NCBI GenBank assembly: GCA_030532185.1
Contig: JAUNLO010000004.1
Span: 3,657-67,656 of the forward strand
DNA from: Eubacteriales bacterium
GTDB lineage: Bacteria; Bacillota_A; Clostridia; Saccharofermentanales; DTU023
Direction of reading: 5' to 3'
DNA: 64,000 nt
Part shown: one piece after another, positions 27,003-34,505 of the stretch
How the letters are laid out: each line of letters begins with the position of its first letter
Position numbering within the stretch: position 1 is the stretch's first letter
Translations under genes and position numbers: made by a program
Notes under the pieces: generated by a model
The model's input: only the letters and a program-made list of their open reading frames with translations
Databases searched by the model: none
Told to the model about the DNA's origin: nothing

Positions 27003-28823
27003 ATGAACAAAAATACCAAGCAGATAATTGATAAAAATGCTCCTAAAACTGGTCAGGATCTTTTACGTGAAGAAGCGGTCATGTCACCCTGGCGGATGGT
27101 TTGGCGGAGTTTTTCACACACACCTCTGGGCATGCTTGGCCTCATGGTTTTTATCGGCATTTTCTTACTTATCTTTGTGGGATCTCAGTATTTAAAATTT
27201 GATCCTTATTTTGCCATGGGTGTTATGCGCAATATCCGTCCCGGCTCTGGTTATATGGATATCCCAGCAGATATGCTAGAGGAGGGCGTTAAGGATATTT
27301 CTATAGGAATTACATATTCTGTAGGGACTTCGCAAGCTGATAATTATTATTTCTGGGGCTTTGACTCCTTTGGTAACTTGGGTATGCCGGAAGAGGTCGC
27401 CCAGGTTTTAGCCAACAAGTCTGTGAAACAAGCCGTAGCTGGTGACCGACATATCCTGGTCTTAACCGAGGACGACGAAATCTATGGCTGGGGTAATAAT
27501 GAGTTTCAGCAAACAGTTTTCCCGGAAAATCTCAAGCAGATTGCCCAAGATGAAGGTGTAAAGAAAATTGGTGCGGGTGATGCCTACTCTGTAATGCTTA
27601 CCGAGGAGGGCAACCTCTTCGTCTGGGGTTCCACCATGCCTAATCGCCTCAATCGCATTCCCAAAGATCTCAATGGTATGGTCGAGGATTTCCGGGTGGG
27701 CTCGGTCAATATTCTCTGCCTCTTAAATGATGGTTCCCTGCGTTTAATTGGTTCCAAGGGTTCGGAAATTGATACTGCTATGCCTGAAATTCTTAAGCAG
27801 CCGGGTAATGATATCGTATCCTTTGCCCGTACCCAGTATTCCGGTGTGGTTGCCTTGGGTAATGGCGAATTAATTACCTGGGGTAGTAGTAACGAAAAGG
27901 CCTCCACCTATCCGGAAATGGAGGGTAAGGTTATTCAGGTAGCCTCCGGCCGCTTGCATTTCTCTGCTCTAACCGATACCGGCAAGGTATATTCTTGGGG
28001 CATTAACAACTACAAGGCCGCGGATTTCCCGGAGGTTCAAGAGGGTGAGTATCTCTATTCCGGCTTCTTTAATAACTATGTCCTCAAAGATTCCGGGCAT
28101 GATTATCAAGCCTGGGGCCTGGATGGCTTTTTGCTAGGTTCTGATGACAATGGCCGCGACCTCTTCACCCGTCTGATACATGGCGGCAAAATGAACCTCT
28201 TAGTGGCAGCCTTGGGCTCTCTAATCCAGGTCGTTATTGGTCTGACTGTAGGACTAATTTCTGGCTACTATGGAGGGATAGTAGATAACTTCTTAATGAG
28301 ATTCTCAGAGATTATTGCATCCTTCCCCTTCTATCCCTTGATTATTACTTTGGCGGCTATCTTACCTCCGGACTTCTCCCAATACACCCGTATGATGATG
28401 ATTATTATAATTTTGGGTGTTTTGGGTTGGACGGGGATTGCCCGCTTGATTCGCGGCCAAATTATTGCGGAACGTGAAAAAGACTATATAACGGCTGCTA
28501 AGGCCTTAGGTTTGAGGGATAAGAAGATTATTCTAGCCCATATCTTACCTAATGTTATGTCTATCATCATCGTTAACTTAACTCTAGGTTTCGCCGGCAT
28601 GTTACTAACAGAAGCCGGGCTTTCCTTCCTCGGTTTTGGTGTAGTGGAACCCTTACCCTCCTGGGGTAATATGATGACTGCGGCCCAGTCTGCTGACGTT
28701 ATGCAGCTCTACTGGTGGCGCTGGATTTTCCCGGGTTTAGCTATTTTCATCACAGCACTGTCTGTTAACCTCATCGGTGACTCCCTGCGTGATGCCTTAG
28801 ATCCCAAGGCCATGGAAAGGTAG
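27003..28823 (+). CDS. oligopeptide ABC transporter permease 1 (OppC-like) with inserted RCC1-like beta-propeller
   Basis: Permease of 606 residues, about twice the OppC norm. TM1 is at about residues 41-62. A soluble domain follows at about 98-372, and the normal transport core resumes at LGSDDNGRDLFTRLIHGG (about 378). The EAA loop is REKDYITAAKALGLRDKK. The inserted domain holds seven repeats of about 40-45 residues of the RCC1 type, each ending in a W-G (or L-I-G) strand: W118, W163, W208, L249, W293, W332, W371. By OppC topology the domain is outside the cell, facing the substrate-binding protein. Nine bases after OppB. The frame is unbroken, so this is a true in-frame insertion. Its role is unknown. 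Confidence 0.9.
   Translation: MNKNTKQIIDKNAPKTGQDLLREEAVMSPWRMVWRSFSHTPLGMLGLMVFIGIFLLIFVGSQYLKFDPYFAMGVMRNIRPGSGYMDIPADMLEEGVKDISIGITYSVGTSQADNYYFWGFDSFGNLGMPEEVAQVLANKSVKQAVAGDRHILVLTEDDEIYGWGNNEFQQTVFPENLKQIAQDEGVKKIGAGDAYSVMLTEEGNLFVWGSTMPNRLNRIPKDLNGMVEDFRVGSVNILCLLNDGSLRLIGSKGSEIDTAMPEILKQPGNDIVSFARTQYSGVVALGNGELITWGSSNEKASTYPEMEGKVIQVASGRLHFSALTDTGKVYSWGINNYKAADFPEVQEGEYLYSGFFNNYVLKDSGHDYQAWGLDGFLLGSDDNGRDLFTRLIHGGKMNLLVAALGSLIQVVIGLTVGLISGYYGGIVDNFLMRFSEIIASFPFYPLIITLAAILPPDFSQYTRMMMIIIILGVLGWTGIARLIRGQIIAEREKDYITAAKALGLRDKKIILAHILPNVMSIIIVNLTLGFAGMLLTEAGLSFLGFGVVEPLPSWGNMMTAAQSADVMQLYWWRWIFPGLAIFITALSVNLIGDSLRDALDPKAMER
27294..28118 (+). other. RCC1-like seven-repeat domain within OppC1
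   Basis: Codes for residues 98-372 of the OppC-like permease. Repeats have the pattern 'A-G-x-x-H/Y-x-x-x-L-x-x-x-G/D-x-(I/V/L)-x-x-W-G', e.g. AGDRHILVLTEDDEIYGWG, AGDAYSVMLTEEGNLFVWG and ASGRLHFSALTDTGKVYSWG. W-to-W spacing is 45, 45, 41, 44, 39 and 39 residues. Seven repeats are the number needed to close an RCC1 propeller. Confidence 0.85.
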
Positions 28824-28831
28824 GTATCTCT

Positions 28832-29827
28832 ATGGCTTTATTAGAAATTAAAAATTTACATACTTATTTCACCACTAAAAAAGGCCTAATTAAGGCCGTA
28901 GATGGTGTGGACCTCTCAATTGAAGCAGGAAGGACCATGGGGCTAGTAGGAGAATCTGGTTCCGGTAAAAGCCAGACTGCTATGTCCATTATGCAGTTAT
29001 TTGAGAAAAACCAAAAAATCTTCGAAGGTGAAATATTTTTCAATGGCAAGAAGATTTCAGACCTCTCCCATAGGCAGATGGAACGTATTCGTGGTAATGA
29101 TATTTCCATGATTTTCCAGGAGCCCATGACTTCACTTAATCCCGTGTTTACGGTGGAGAGACAACTATCTGAGGTCTTAATTCTCCATCAACACATGAAT
29201 AAGCGGGAAGCTGCAGAAAAGGCCAAAGACCTACTTAGCATGGTGAAGATTCCTAATCCTGATGTGGTGGTAAAGCAATATCCTTTTGAACTGTCGGGTG
29301 GTATGAACCAGCGGGTGATGATTGCCATGGCCTTAGCCTGTAGACCCCAGCTCTTAATCGCAGATGAACCCACTACTGCCCTGGATGTAACGATTCAGGC
29401 CCAGGTACTCAAGTTGATGAACCAGCTTAAGCACGAAACCCATACCGCAATTTTATTTATTACCCATGATTTGGGCGTAATTAATCAAATGGCCGATGAT
29501 GTATCTGTTATGTATTGTGGTCAAGTTGTGGAATCTGCACCTGCTTCCGTCATCTTCCGCGAAGGTATGTCCCGCTACCAACACCCCTATACGGAGGGCC
29601 TGCTAAGGTCTATTCCTGCTATGACCACGGATCGCACCGAGCGGCTAGATGCTATTCCGGGGTCCGTGCCCCACCCCCTGGCTATCCCTGAGGGCTGTCG
29701 CTTCGCTGATCGCTGCAAGTATTGCACAGAGCGCTGTCGGCAAGAAATGCCTGAGCTTCGTGAAGTAGATAGCAAGCATACGATTCGCTGCCACTATCCG
29801 GAGAAAGGGGTAAGAGCTAATGGATAA
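28832..29827 (+). CDS. oligopeptide ABC transporter ATP-binding protein 1 (OppD-like)
   Basis: Cytosolic ATPase of 331 residues that powers the permease pair. Walker A GESGSGKSQ, Q-loop [13 protein letters not shown], signature LSGGMNQRVM, Walker [13 protein letters not shown], and H-loop LFITHDLGV are all intact. The C-terminal oligopeptide/dipeptide domain has the cysteine cluster EGCRFADRCKYCTERC and IRCHYP, which in some relatives binds an iron-sulfur cluster. Overlaps the OppF-like gene by eight bases. Confidence 0.94.
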   Translation: MALLEIKNLHTYFTTKKGLIKAVDGVDLSIEAGRTMGLVGESGSGKSQTAMSIMQLFEKNQKIFEGEIFFNGKKISDLSHRQMERIRGNDISMIFQEPMTSLNPVFTVERQLSEVLILHQHMNKREAAEKAKDLLSMVKIPNPDVVVKQYPFELSGGMNQRVMIAMALACRPQLLIADEPTTALDVTIQAQVLKLMNQLKHETHTAILFITHDLGVINQMADDVSVMYCGQVVESAPASVIFREGMSRYQHPYTEGLLRSIPAMTTDRTERLDAIPGSVPHPLAIPEGCRFADRCKYCTERCRQEMPELREVDSKHTIRCHYPEKGVRANG

Positions 29828-31439
29828 TAAGCAAGTAAAACAAGATAAGCAGCCCTTATTCAAGATTCGCAATTTAAAAAAGTACTTCCCCCTGAAGAAG
29901 AAGGCTTTTTCTCGCCAACAAGAATATGTGCATGCTAATGAGAACATTAGTCTAGATATTTATCGTGGCGAGACCCTGGGCTTAGTAGGGGAGTCAGGCT
30001 GTGGTAAGTCTACTTTGGGACGAACCATCCTGCAAATTTATCCTGCGACGGATGGGCAGATTATTTACTATGGTGCTAGCCTGGGCGATGTTAATCCCAA
30101 GTATGCCCGTGACGCTATCTGTGCGATACCCAGCCTGTATCCTGCCTACAAAAAAGATCTTCAGAACTTTCAAGCCCTGGAAGCCAAGGCTGAGGCACAA
30201 GCTGAACAAGGCGATGTGGAACCTGCCCTCTTGGATGATATCCTGCAAAAACGTAGGGAACTGGCTAATAAATATGACGTCATGCTACGTTTGGCAGGTG
30301 GACTCCTGGTGTGTGATAACCTCAACCAGGTTTCTCAGCTCCTCATGGAAGAATTAGATGTTTTTGCTGCCTATAGTAAAATTAAAAACCGCATTAAAGA
30401 GCTAGAAGTCCAGGAAGAACTGAGCCCGGGTAGCTCTGCTAAACGTAGCCAAGAACTAGCTGAACTAAGACCTCAGGCCACAAAATTAAAGGAAAAATCT
30501 GATGCTAAACGGCAAGCCGTGGAAAAGCTGCGTCAGAGTCTTGCTGACCAAGAGGGCTTTGCAGAACTCGAGGAACGCCTGGATTGGGGTATTGACTTAA
30601 GCAAGTTGACTAACGAAGAGATTCGTCCCCTACGTAAACAGATTCAGATTATCTTCCAAGATCCCTATTCTTCTCTAGATACCAGGATGACCTTGGGTAA
30701 TATTATTGGTGAGGGTGTCATTGCGCACGGCATGCTTAGCTCCAATAAGTCCAAGGAATATAACGAGTATATTCAAGAGGTGATGGGAGAATGTGGTTTA
30801 GCACCTTATTTTATCCATCGTTATCCGCACCAGTTTTCGGGCGGACAGAGACAGAGAATTGGTATTGCTAGAGCCTTGGCAGTACAGCCTGAATTCATTG
30901 TTTGCGATGAAGCTGTATCGGCCTTGGACGTTTCTATCCAGTCCCAAGTAATTAACTTACTTTCGGATCTTAAGGAACAGAGAGGATTAACCTATCTCTT
31001 TATTACCCATGACCTGTCTGTAGTAAAGTACATTTCTGACCGTATTGCTGTCATGTATCTTGGTGTAGTCGTAGAATTGGCTGATTCCGATGAATTATTC
31101 GCTAATCCTATGCATCCTTATACCCAAGCACTCCTGCAAGCTATCCCTCGAACTGATGTGGAAGAACAGGAGATAAGCGTGCTGGAAGGAGATATCCCTT
31201 CCGCGGTACGGCCGCCTAGTGGTTGTCGTTTCCACACGCGGTGTAAGTACTGTATGGAGGTATGTTCTCAATTTGAACCAGAATTTATTAGGGTAAATAA
31301 CCAGCACCAGATTGCTTGTCATCTTATGGATCTTTCTGAGCAAGAACGCCAAGAATATATGGCCCAAAAAGACGCTGAAGCTCTGGCGCGTGCTGCTGAG
31401 GCTGACCGTTTGGCCCATGAAGCCATTCAGAAGATTTAG
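29820..31439 (+). CDS. oligopeptide ABC transporter ATP-binding protein 1 (OppF-like) with a helical insertion
   Basis: ATPase of 539 residues against about 320-330 for OppF. Walker [10 protein letters not shown] is at 57-65. After the strand DGQIIYYGASLG the sequence leaves the family and forms a mostly helical, charged segment to about residue 255. It returns with DLSKLTNEEIRPLRK, the Q-loop [14 protein letters not shown], the signature [10 protein letters not shown], Walker B FIVCDEAVSALD and an H-loop LFITHDLSV. All catalytic motifs survive, so the protein is likely active. The C-terminal extension after the cysteine-rich domain is also helical (QERQEYMAQKDAEALARAA). The paralogue in cassette 2 lacks the insertion. 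Confidence 0.9.
   Translation: MDNKQVKQDKQPLFKIRNLKKYFPLKKKAFSRQQEYVHANENISLDIYRGETLGLVGESGCGKSTLGRTILQIYPATDGQIIYYGASLGDVNPKYARDAICAIPSLYPAYKKDLQNFQALEAKAEAQAEQGDVEPALLDDILQKRRELANKYDVMLRLAGGLLVCDNLNQVSQLLMEELDVFAAYSKIKNRIKELEVQEELSPGSSAKRSQELAELRPQATKLKEKSDAKRQAVEKLRQSLADQEGFAELEERLDWGIDLSKLTNEEIRPLRKQIQIIFQDPYSSLDTRMTLGNIIGEGVIAHGMLSSNKSKEYNEYIQEVMGECGLAPYFIHRYPHQFSGGQRQRIGIARALAVQPEFIVCDEAVSALDVSIQSQVINLLSDLKEQRGLTYLFITHDLSVVKYISDRIAVMYLGVVVELADSDELFANPMHPYTQALLQAIPRTDVEEQEISVLEGDIPSAVRPPSGCRFHTRCKYCMEVCSQFEPEFIRVNNQHQIACHLMDLSEQERQEYMAQKDAEALARAAEADRLAHEAIQKI
30081..30584 (+). other. helical insertion in the OppF1 nucleotide-binding domain
   Basis: About residues 88-255 of OppF1, between Walker A and Q-loop. 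The first part (to about 190) is weakly charged with one Cys. The second (about 190-250) is a likely coiled coil rich in Lys, Glu, Gln and Ala, e.g. KRSQELAELRPQATKLKEKS. I do not recognise the domain. Confidence 0.7.
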
Positions 31440-31450
31440 GAGTCTCTGCC

Positions 31451-31663
31451 GTGTTTGAGAAAAGAGACGTGTTTCAAGACTTAACAGCGGAAGAGATAAG
31501 GGAAAAGGAAGACAAGGTCCAAGCTATGGATTTTTCCAACCGTGAAGTGTGGGAACTCTATAAGGTGGCTCTCAAGACTCTCCTTCCTATAGTTCTCTTT
31601 CTTTTAGCCGGTTTTGGAGCCTTCTATTTTCTCTTTAAACTGTGGTTGGCTTCCGTCTCCTGA
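31451..31663 (+). CDS. small protein with one C-terminal transmembrane segment
   Basis: 70-residue protein not recognised as a known family. The first 40 residues are charged (EKRDVFQDLTAEEIREKEDK). NREVWELYKVALKTL then leads into a hydrophobic segment PIVLFLLAGFGAFYFLFKLW up to the C-terminus, a tail-anchor-like layout with the soluble part in the cytosol. GTG start at 31451, with AGGAGTCTC upstream, 11 bases after oppF1. It is thus the last gene of cassette 1. A similar R-E-x-W-x-L plus C-terminal TM arrangement occurs after cassette 2 (39778-40206). Confidence 0.75.
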   Translation: MFEKRDVFQDLTAEEIREKEDKVQAMDFSNREVWELYKVALKTLLPIVLFLLAGFGAFYFLFKLWLASVS

Positions 31664-31703
31664 CTTGAGAAATTATTTCTAAAACTGTATAATATATACA
31701 AAA

Positions 31704-31740
31704 CAAGGCCGTTTCTACCGAAACGGCCTTGTCCTATTTT
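31704..31740 (+). terminator. terminator of opp cassette 1
   Basis: Perfect 11-bp stem CAAGGCCGTTT / AAACGGCCTTG with loop CTACCG, then TCCTATTTT. The T-tract is imperfect. Confidence 0.75.
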
Positions 31741-31746
31741 GTGTGA

Positions 31747-31804
31747 TTGTGCAAAAATCTCTGCCCCTTTGTTCTTGATGTTGTGCATACCTTAATGCTA
31801 TACT
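31747..31804 (+). promoter_or_regulatory. promoter and paired TTGTGCA sites of opp cassette 2
   Basis: TTGATG (31775-31780), 18-base spacer, TGC plus TATACT (31799-31804). TTGTGCA lies at 31747-31753 and 31781-31787, 34 bases apart. Positions relative to -35 and -10 match the cassette 1 promoter. TTGTGCAAAAAT is identical at the upstream site of both. Confidence 0.7.
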
Positions 31805-31890
31805 GCCTCACAAGAGCAGGGAGCTCTTATGCTAACTGTGCTTATCATGATGGTTTCCCTGCACATATCAAAATTGGAGGACTCTAAAAC

Positions 31891-34332
31891 ATGAAGAAAC
31901 TTTTAGCTAGCTTACTCGCTTTCGTCATGCTTTTCGGAATGGTCGCCATGGCCATGCCCGTTTTTGCTGAAGAAGCTGAGGAAGAAACAGCCGAAGAGCG
32001 CGAAGCTGGGGTTCTGGTTATTGCTTATCAGCAATTCAGCCAAAAATTCACCCCCTTCTATGCAGATACTGTTTATGACCGCGATGTTGCGGACATGACC
32101 CAGATCTCCCTCATCACCAACGACCGTGAAGGTAACCTGATTCTTAACGGTATTGAAGGTGAAACTAATCCCTACAATGGTGTAGATTATTTCTACAGTG
32201 GTGCTGCTGATACCATTATCGAGCAGGGCGAAGACACCACCACCTACACCTTCAAACTGAGACCTGGTATGGTTTTCTCCGACGGCGAGCCTGTAACTGC
32301 TGATGACGTTATCTTCACCATGTATGCTTACAGTGATCCTACCTATACCGGTTCTTCTACCTTCTATTCTGTTCCTATCTTAGGTATGCAGGACTACCGT
32401 ACTCAGACCTCCAGTGAAGTTCACGACAAATATATGGCTATGTACGAAGCCATCGTGGCTGCTGGTCCTGACTACGAAGTAACCGAAGCAGATGAGTTCA
32501 CTCCTGACCTGTACGCTTCTGTTCATGCCATGATTGAACAGGGTTGGACTGATACCGCTCAATCCATCGTAGACTATGTCTTCAATAAGTATAACGATGC
32601 TTACTCTGCCGCCATCGGCAAGACCGCTGATGAAGTTGCTGCCAACGATGGCCTGAAGGTTGCTCTGGGTATGGCTCTGTGGGGCTTTGCTTCTTATGAT
32701 GAAGAAGCTGAAATGCTCACCGTGCCTGTAGGCGAAGAAAACCGCGAGTTTGACCTCAATGAAAGCTTCCCCACCATTCAGGACTATGTTGATGCTGGTA
32801 AAGCTGCTTATGACAACGACTACAAAGCTTTCTACGACGTAGAAAACACTGGCGAGACCCACTTCAGCTATGAAGATTTCCGGGATACCTTCATTCGTGA
32901 ATACGGTTCTCAGGACGAATCCATGGGCGAAGGTGGCGTACCCACCATTTCCGGTATCACCAAAGTTGACGATCTGACCGTACAAGTAGTAACCGAGGGC
33001 TTTGACGCTTCCGCTATCTACAAGCTGGGTGTACAGGTTCACCCCATGCACTACTACGGTAACCCCGATCTCTACGACTACGAAAACAACCAATTCGGTT
33101 TCCCCTTCGGTGACCTCTCCAGCATCATTGCTAAGAACACCGAGCCTATGGGCGCTGGTGCTTACATCTTCAAGGGCTATGAAAACCGTACTGTTTACTT
33201 TGAAGCTAACCCCCTTTTCTACAAGGGCGAACCCAAGATCAAGAATATTCAGTTCAAGGAAACCAACACCCCTGACTTTGTTAAGTCTCTGACTGCTGGT
33301 ACCACTGACGTTGCTGATCCTAGCTTCAACGACACCACCATTGAAGAAATTAAGTCTGAAAACTCCAACGGCGAATTAGTCGGTGATAAACTCACTACTT
33401 TCGGTATCGACACCCTGGGCTACGGCTACATTGGTATCAATGCTGGTACAGTTAATGTAGCTGGTGAGGCTGACTCTGACGCTTCCAAAAACCTGCGTAA
33501 GGGTTATGCCACCATTCTCGCTTCCATGCGTGACCTGGCCAACGACTCCTACTACGGCGAACGTGCACAAGTTATCAACTATCCTATCTCCAACACCTCC
33601 TGGGCCGCTCCTAAGCCGGCAGACGAAGGCTACGAAGTAGCATTCTCCAAGGACGTTGAAGGCAACGAAATTTACGCTGCTGACATGGATCACGACGCTA
33701 AAGTTGCTGCTGCTGTGGAAGCTGCTATTGGCTACTTCAAGGCTGCTGGTTATACCTGGGACGAAGAGGCAGGTAAATTCACTGCTGCTCCCGAAGGCGC
33801 CAAGCTGGAATATGAAGTTATCGTGCCTGCTGAAGGTACCGGTGACCACCCCGCCTTCTCTCTGGTTAATAATGCCAAGGCCGCTCTGGAATCCATCGGC
33901 TTAGGCCTCAAGATCAATGACCCTGCAGACTCCAACGAGCTGTGGGACTCCCTGAGCGCCGGTACCCAGGAACTCTGGACCGCTGCCTGGGGTGCTACCA
34001 TCGATCCTGATATGTACCAAATTTACCACTCCTCTAACGTAGCCGGCCTGCCTGGCTCCACTGAGTCCAACCACTACCACATCCAGGACGCAGAGCTCGA
34101 CCAGCTCATCATGGATGCCCGTAAGTCCGCCGACCAAGACTATCGTAAGACTGCTTACAAGGCTTGCCTCGACATCATCATGGACTGGGCGGTTGAAATT
34201 CCCAACTATCAGCGTCAAGACTGCATCGTCTTCAGCTCAGAGCGTGTCAACATCGAATCCTTGCCCCAAGATATGACCACCTTCTACGGCTGGATGGCAG
34301 AGATCGAGACCCTGGAACTTAATGCTCAATAA
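31891..34332 (+). CDS. oligopeptide ABC transporter substrate-binding protein 2
   Basis: OppA-type solute-binding protein of 813 residues. The signal peptide MKKLLASLLAFVMLFGMV differs from that of SBP1 at only a few positions, with a probable cut after VFA (residue 26) and no lipobox. Core motifs are LRPGMVFSDGEPVTADDVIF, GAYIFKGYENRTVYFEANP and, late, TAAWGATIDPDMYQIYHSS. An insertion of about 175 residues (about 172-350; DNA 32404-32940) contains acidic and aromatic-rich helices. The mature protein is strongly acidic. RBS TTGGAGG. Strong codon bias (many C-ending codons) suggests high expression. Peptide specificity is inferred from family only. Confidence 0.9.
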   Translation: MKKLLASLLAFVMLFGMVAMAMPVFAEEAEEETAEEREAGVLVIAYQQFSQKFTPFYADTVYDRDVADMTQISLITNDREGNLILNGIEGETNPYNGVDYFYSGAADTIIEQGEDTTTYTFKLRPGMVFSDGEPVTADDVIFTMYAYSDPTYTGSSTFYSVPILGMQDYRTQTSSEVHDKYMAMYEAIVAAGPDYEVTEADEFTPDLYASVHAMIEQGWTDTAQSIVDYVFNKYNDAYSAAIGKTADEVAANDGLKVALGMALWGFASYDEEAEMLTVPVGEENREFDLNESFPTIQDYVDAGKAAYDNDYKAFYDVENTGETHFSYEDFRDTFIREYGSQDESMGEGGVPTISGITKVDDLTVQVVTEGFDASAIYKLGVQVHPMHYYGNPDLYDYENNQFGFPFGDLSSIIAKNTEPMGAGAYIFKGYENRTVYFEANPLFYKGEPKIKNIQFKETNTPDFVKSLTAGTTDVADPSFNDTTIEEIKSENSNGELVGDKLTTFGIDTLGYGYIGINAGTVNVAGEADSDASKNLRKGYATILASMRDLANDSYYGERAQVINYPISNTSWAAPKPADEGYEVAFSKDVEGNEIYAADMDHDAKVAAAVEAAIGYFKAAGYTWDEEAGKFTAAPEGAKLEYEVIVPAEGTGDHPAFSLVNNAKAALESIGLGLKINDPADSNELWDSLSAGTQELWTAAWGATIDPDMYQIYHSSNVAGLPGSTESNHYHIQDAELDQLIMDARKSADQDYRKTAYKACLDIIMDWAVEIPNYQRQDCIVFSSERVNIESLPQDMTTFYGWMAEIETLELNAQ

Positions 34333-34404
34333 TTTCTGCTATCGGACAATTTAGCTTGAAGCTTGCACACAATGTTTACTAAGCTTCAGGTGTACCCGAT
34401 AACC

Positions 34405-34438
34405 AAGCGGGCCCGTCAAGGGGCGGGCTCGCTTTTTA
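34405..34438 (+). terminator. hairpin between SBP2 and the permease genes
   Basis: GCGGGCCCG and CGGGCTCGC form a 9-bp stem with one mismatch, then TTTTT. It holds the same place as the hairpin after SBP1 and should likewise reduce read-through into the membrane subunits. Confidence 0.8.
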
Positions 34439-34505
34439 TACATCTTCCAGGCAGGGCACAGTAATTCTCCAAGCTCTCGCCTACACGAAGGAGACTAGAA
34501 AGTAA

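Noticed and set aside
27294..28118. Possible gene fusion or frameshift artefact in OppC1
   Set aside because: The frame is continuous, TM1 and the core keep their positions, and the insertion has its own regular repeat structure. A frameshift would not produce seven in-phase repeats.
31664..31890. Search for a CRISPR array or repeat family from the recurring TTGTGCA motifs
   Set aside because: Only two copies per promoter exist, at fixed promoter positions and without uniform spacers, so they are regulatory sites and not an array.
32380..33093. A 237-codon open frame on the minus strand
   Set aside because: It lies wholly inside the second substrate-binding protein gene, which has strong codon bias and family motifs. 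The antisense product shows no family motif and no ribosome binding site, so it is a shadow of that bias.
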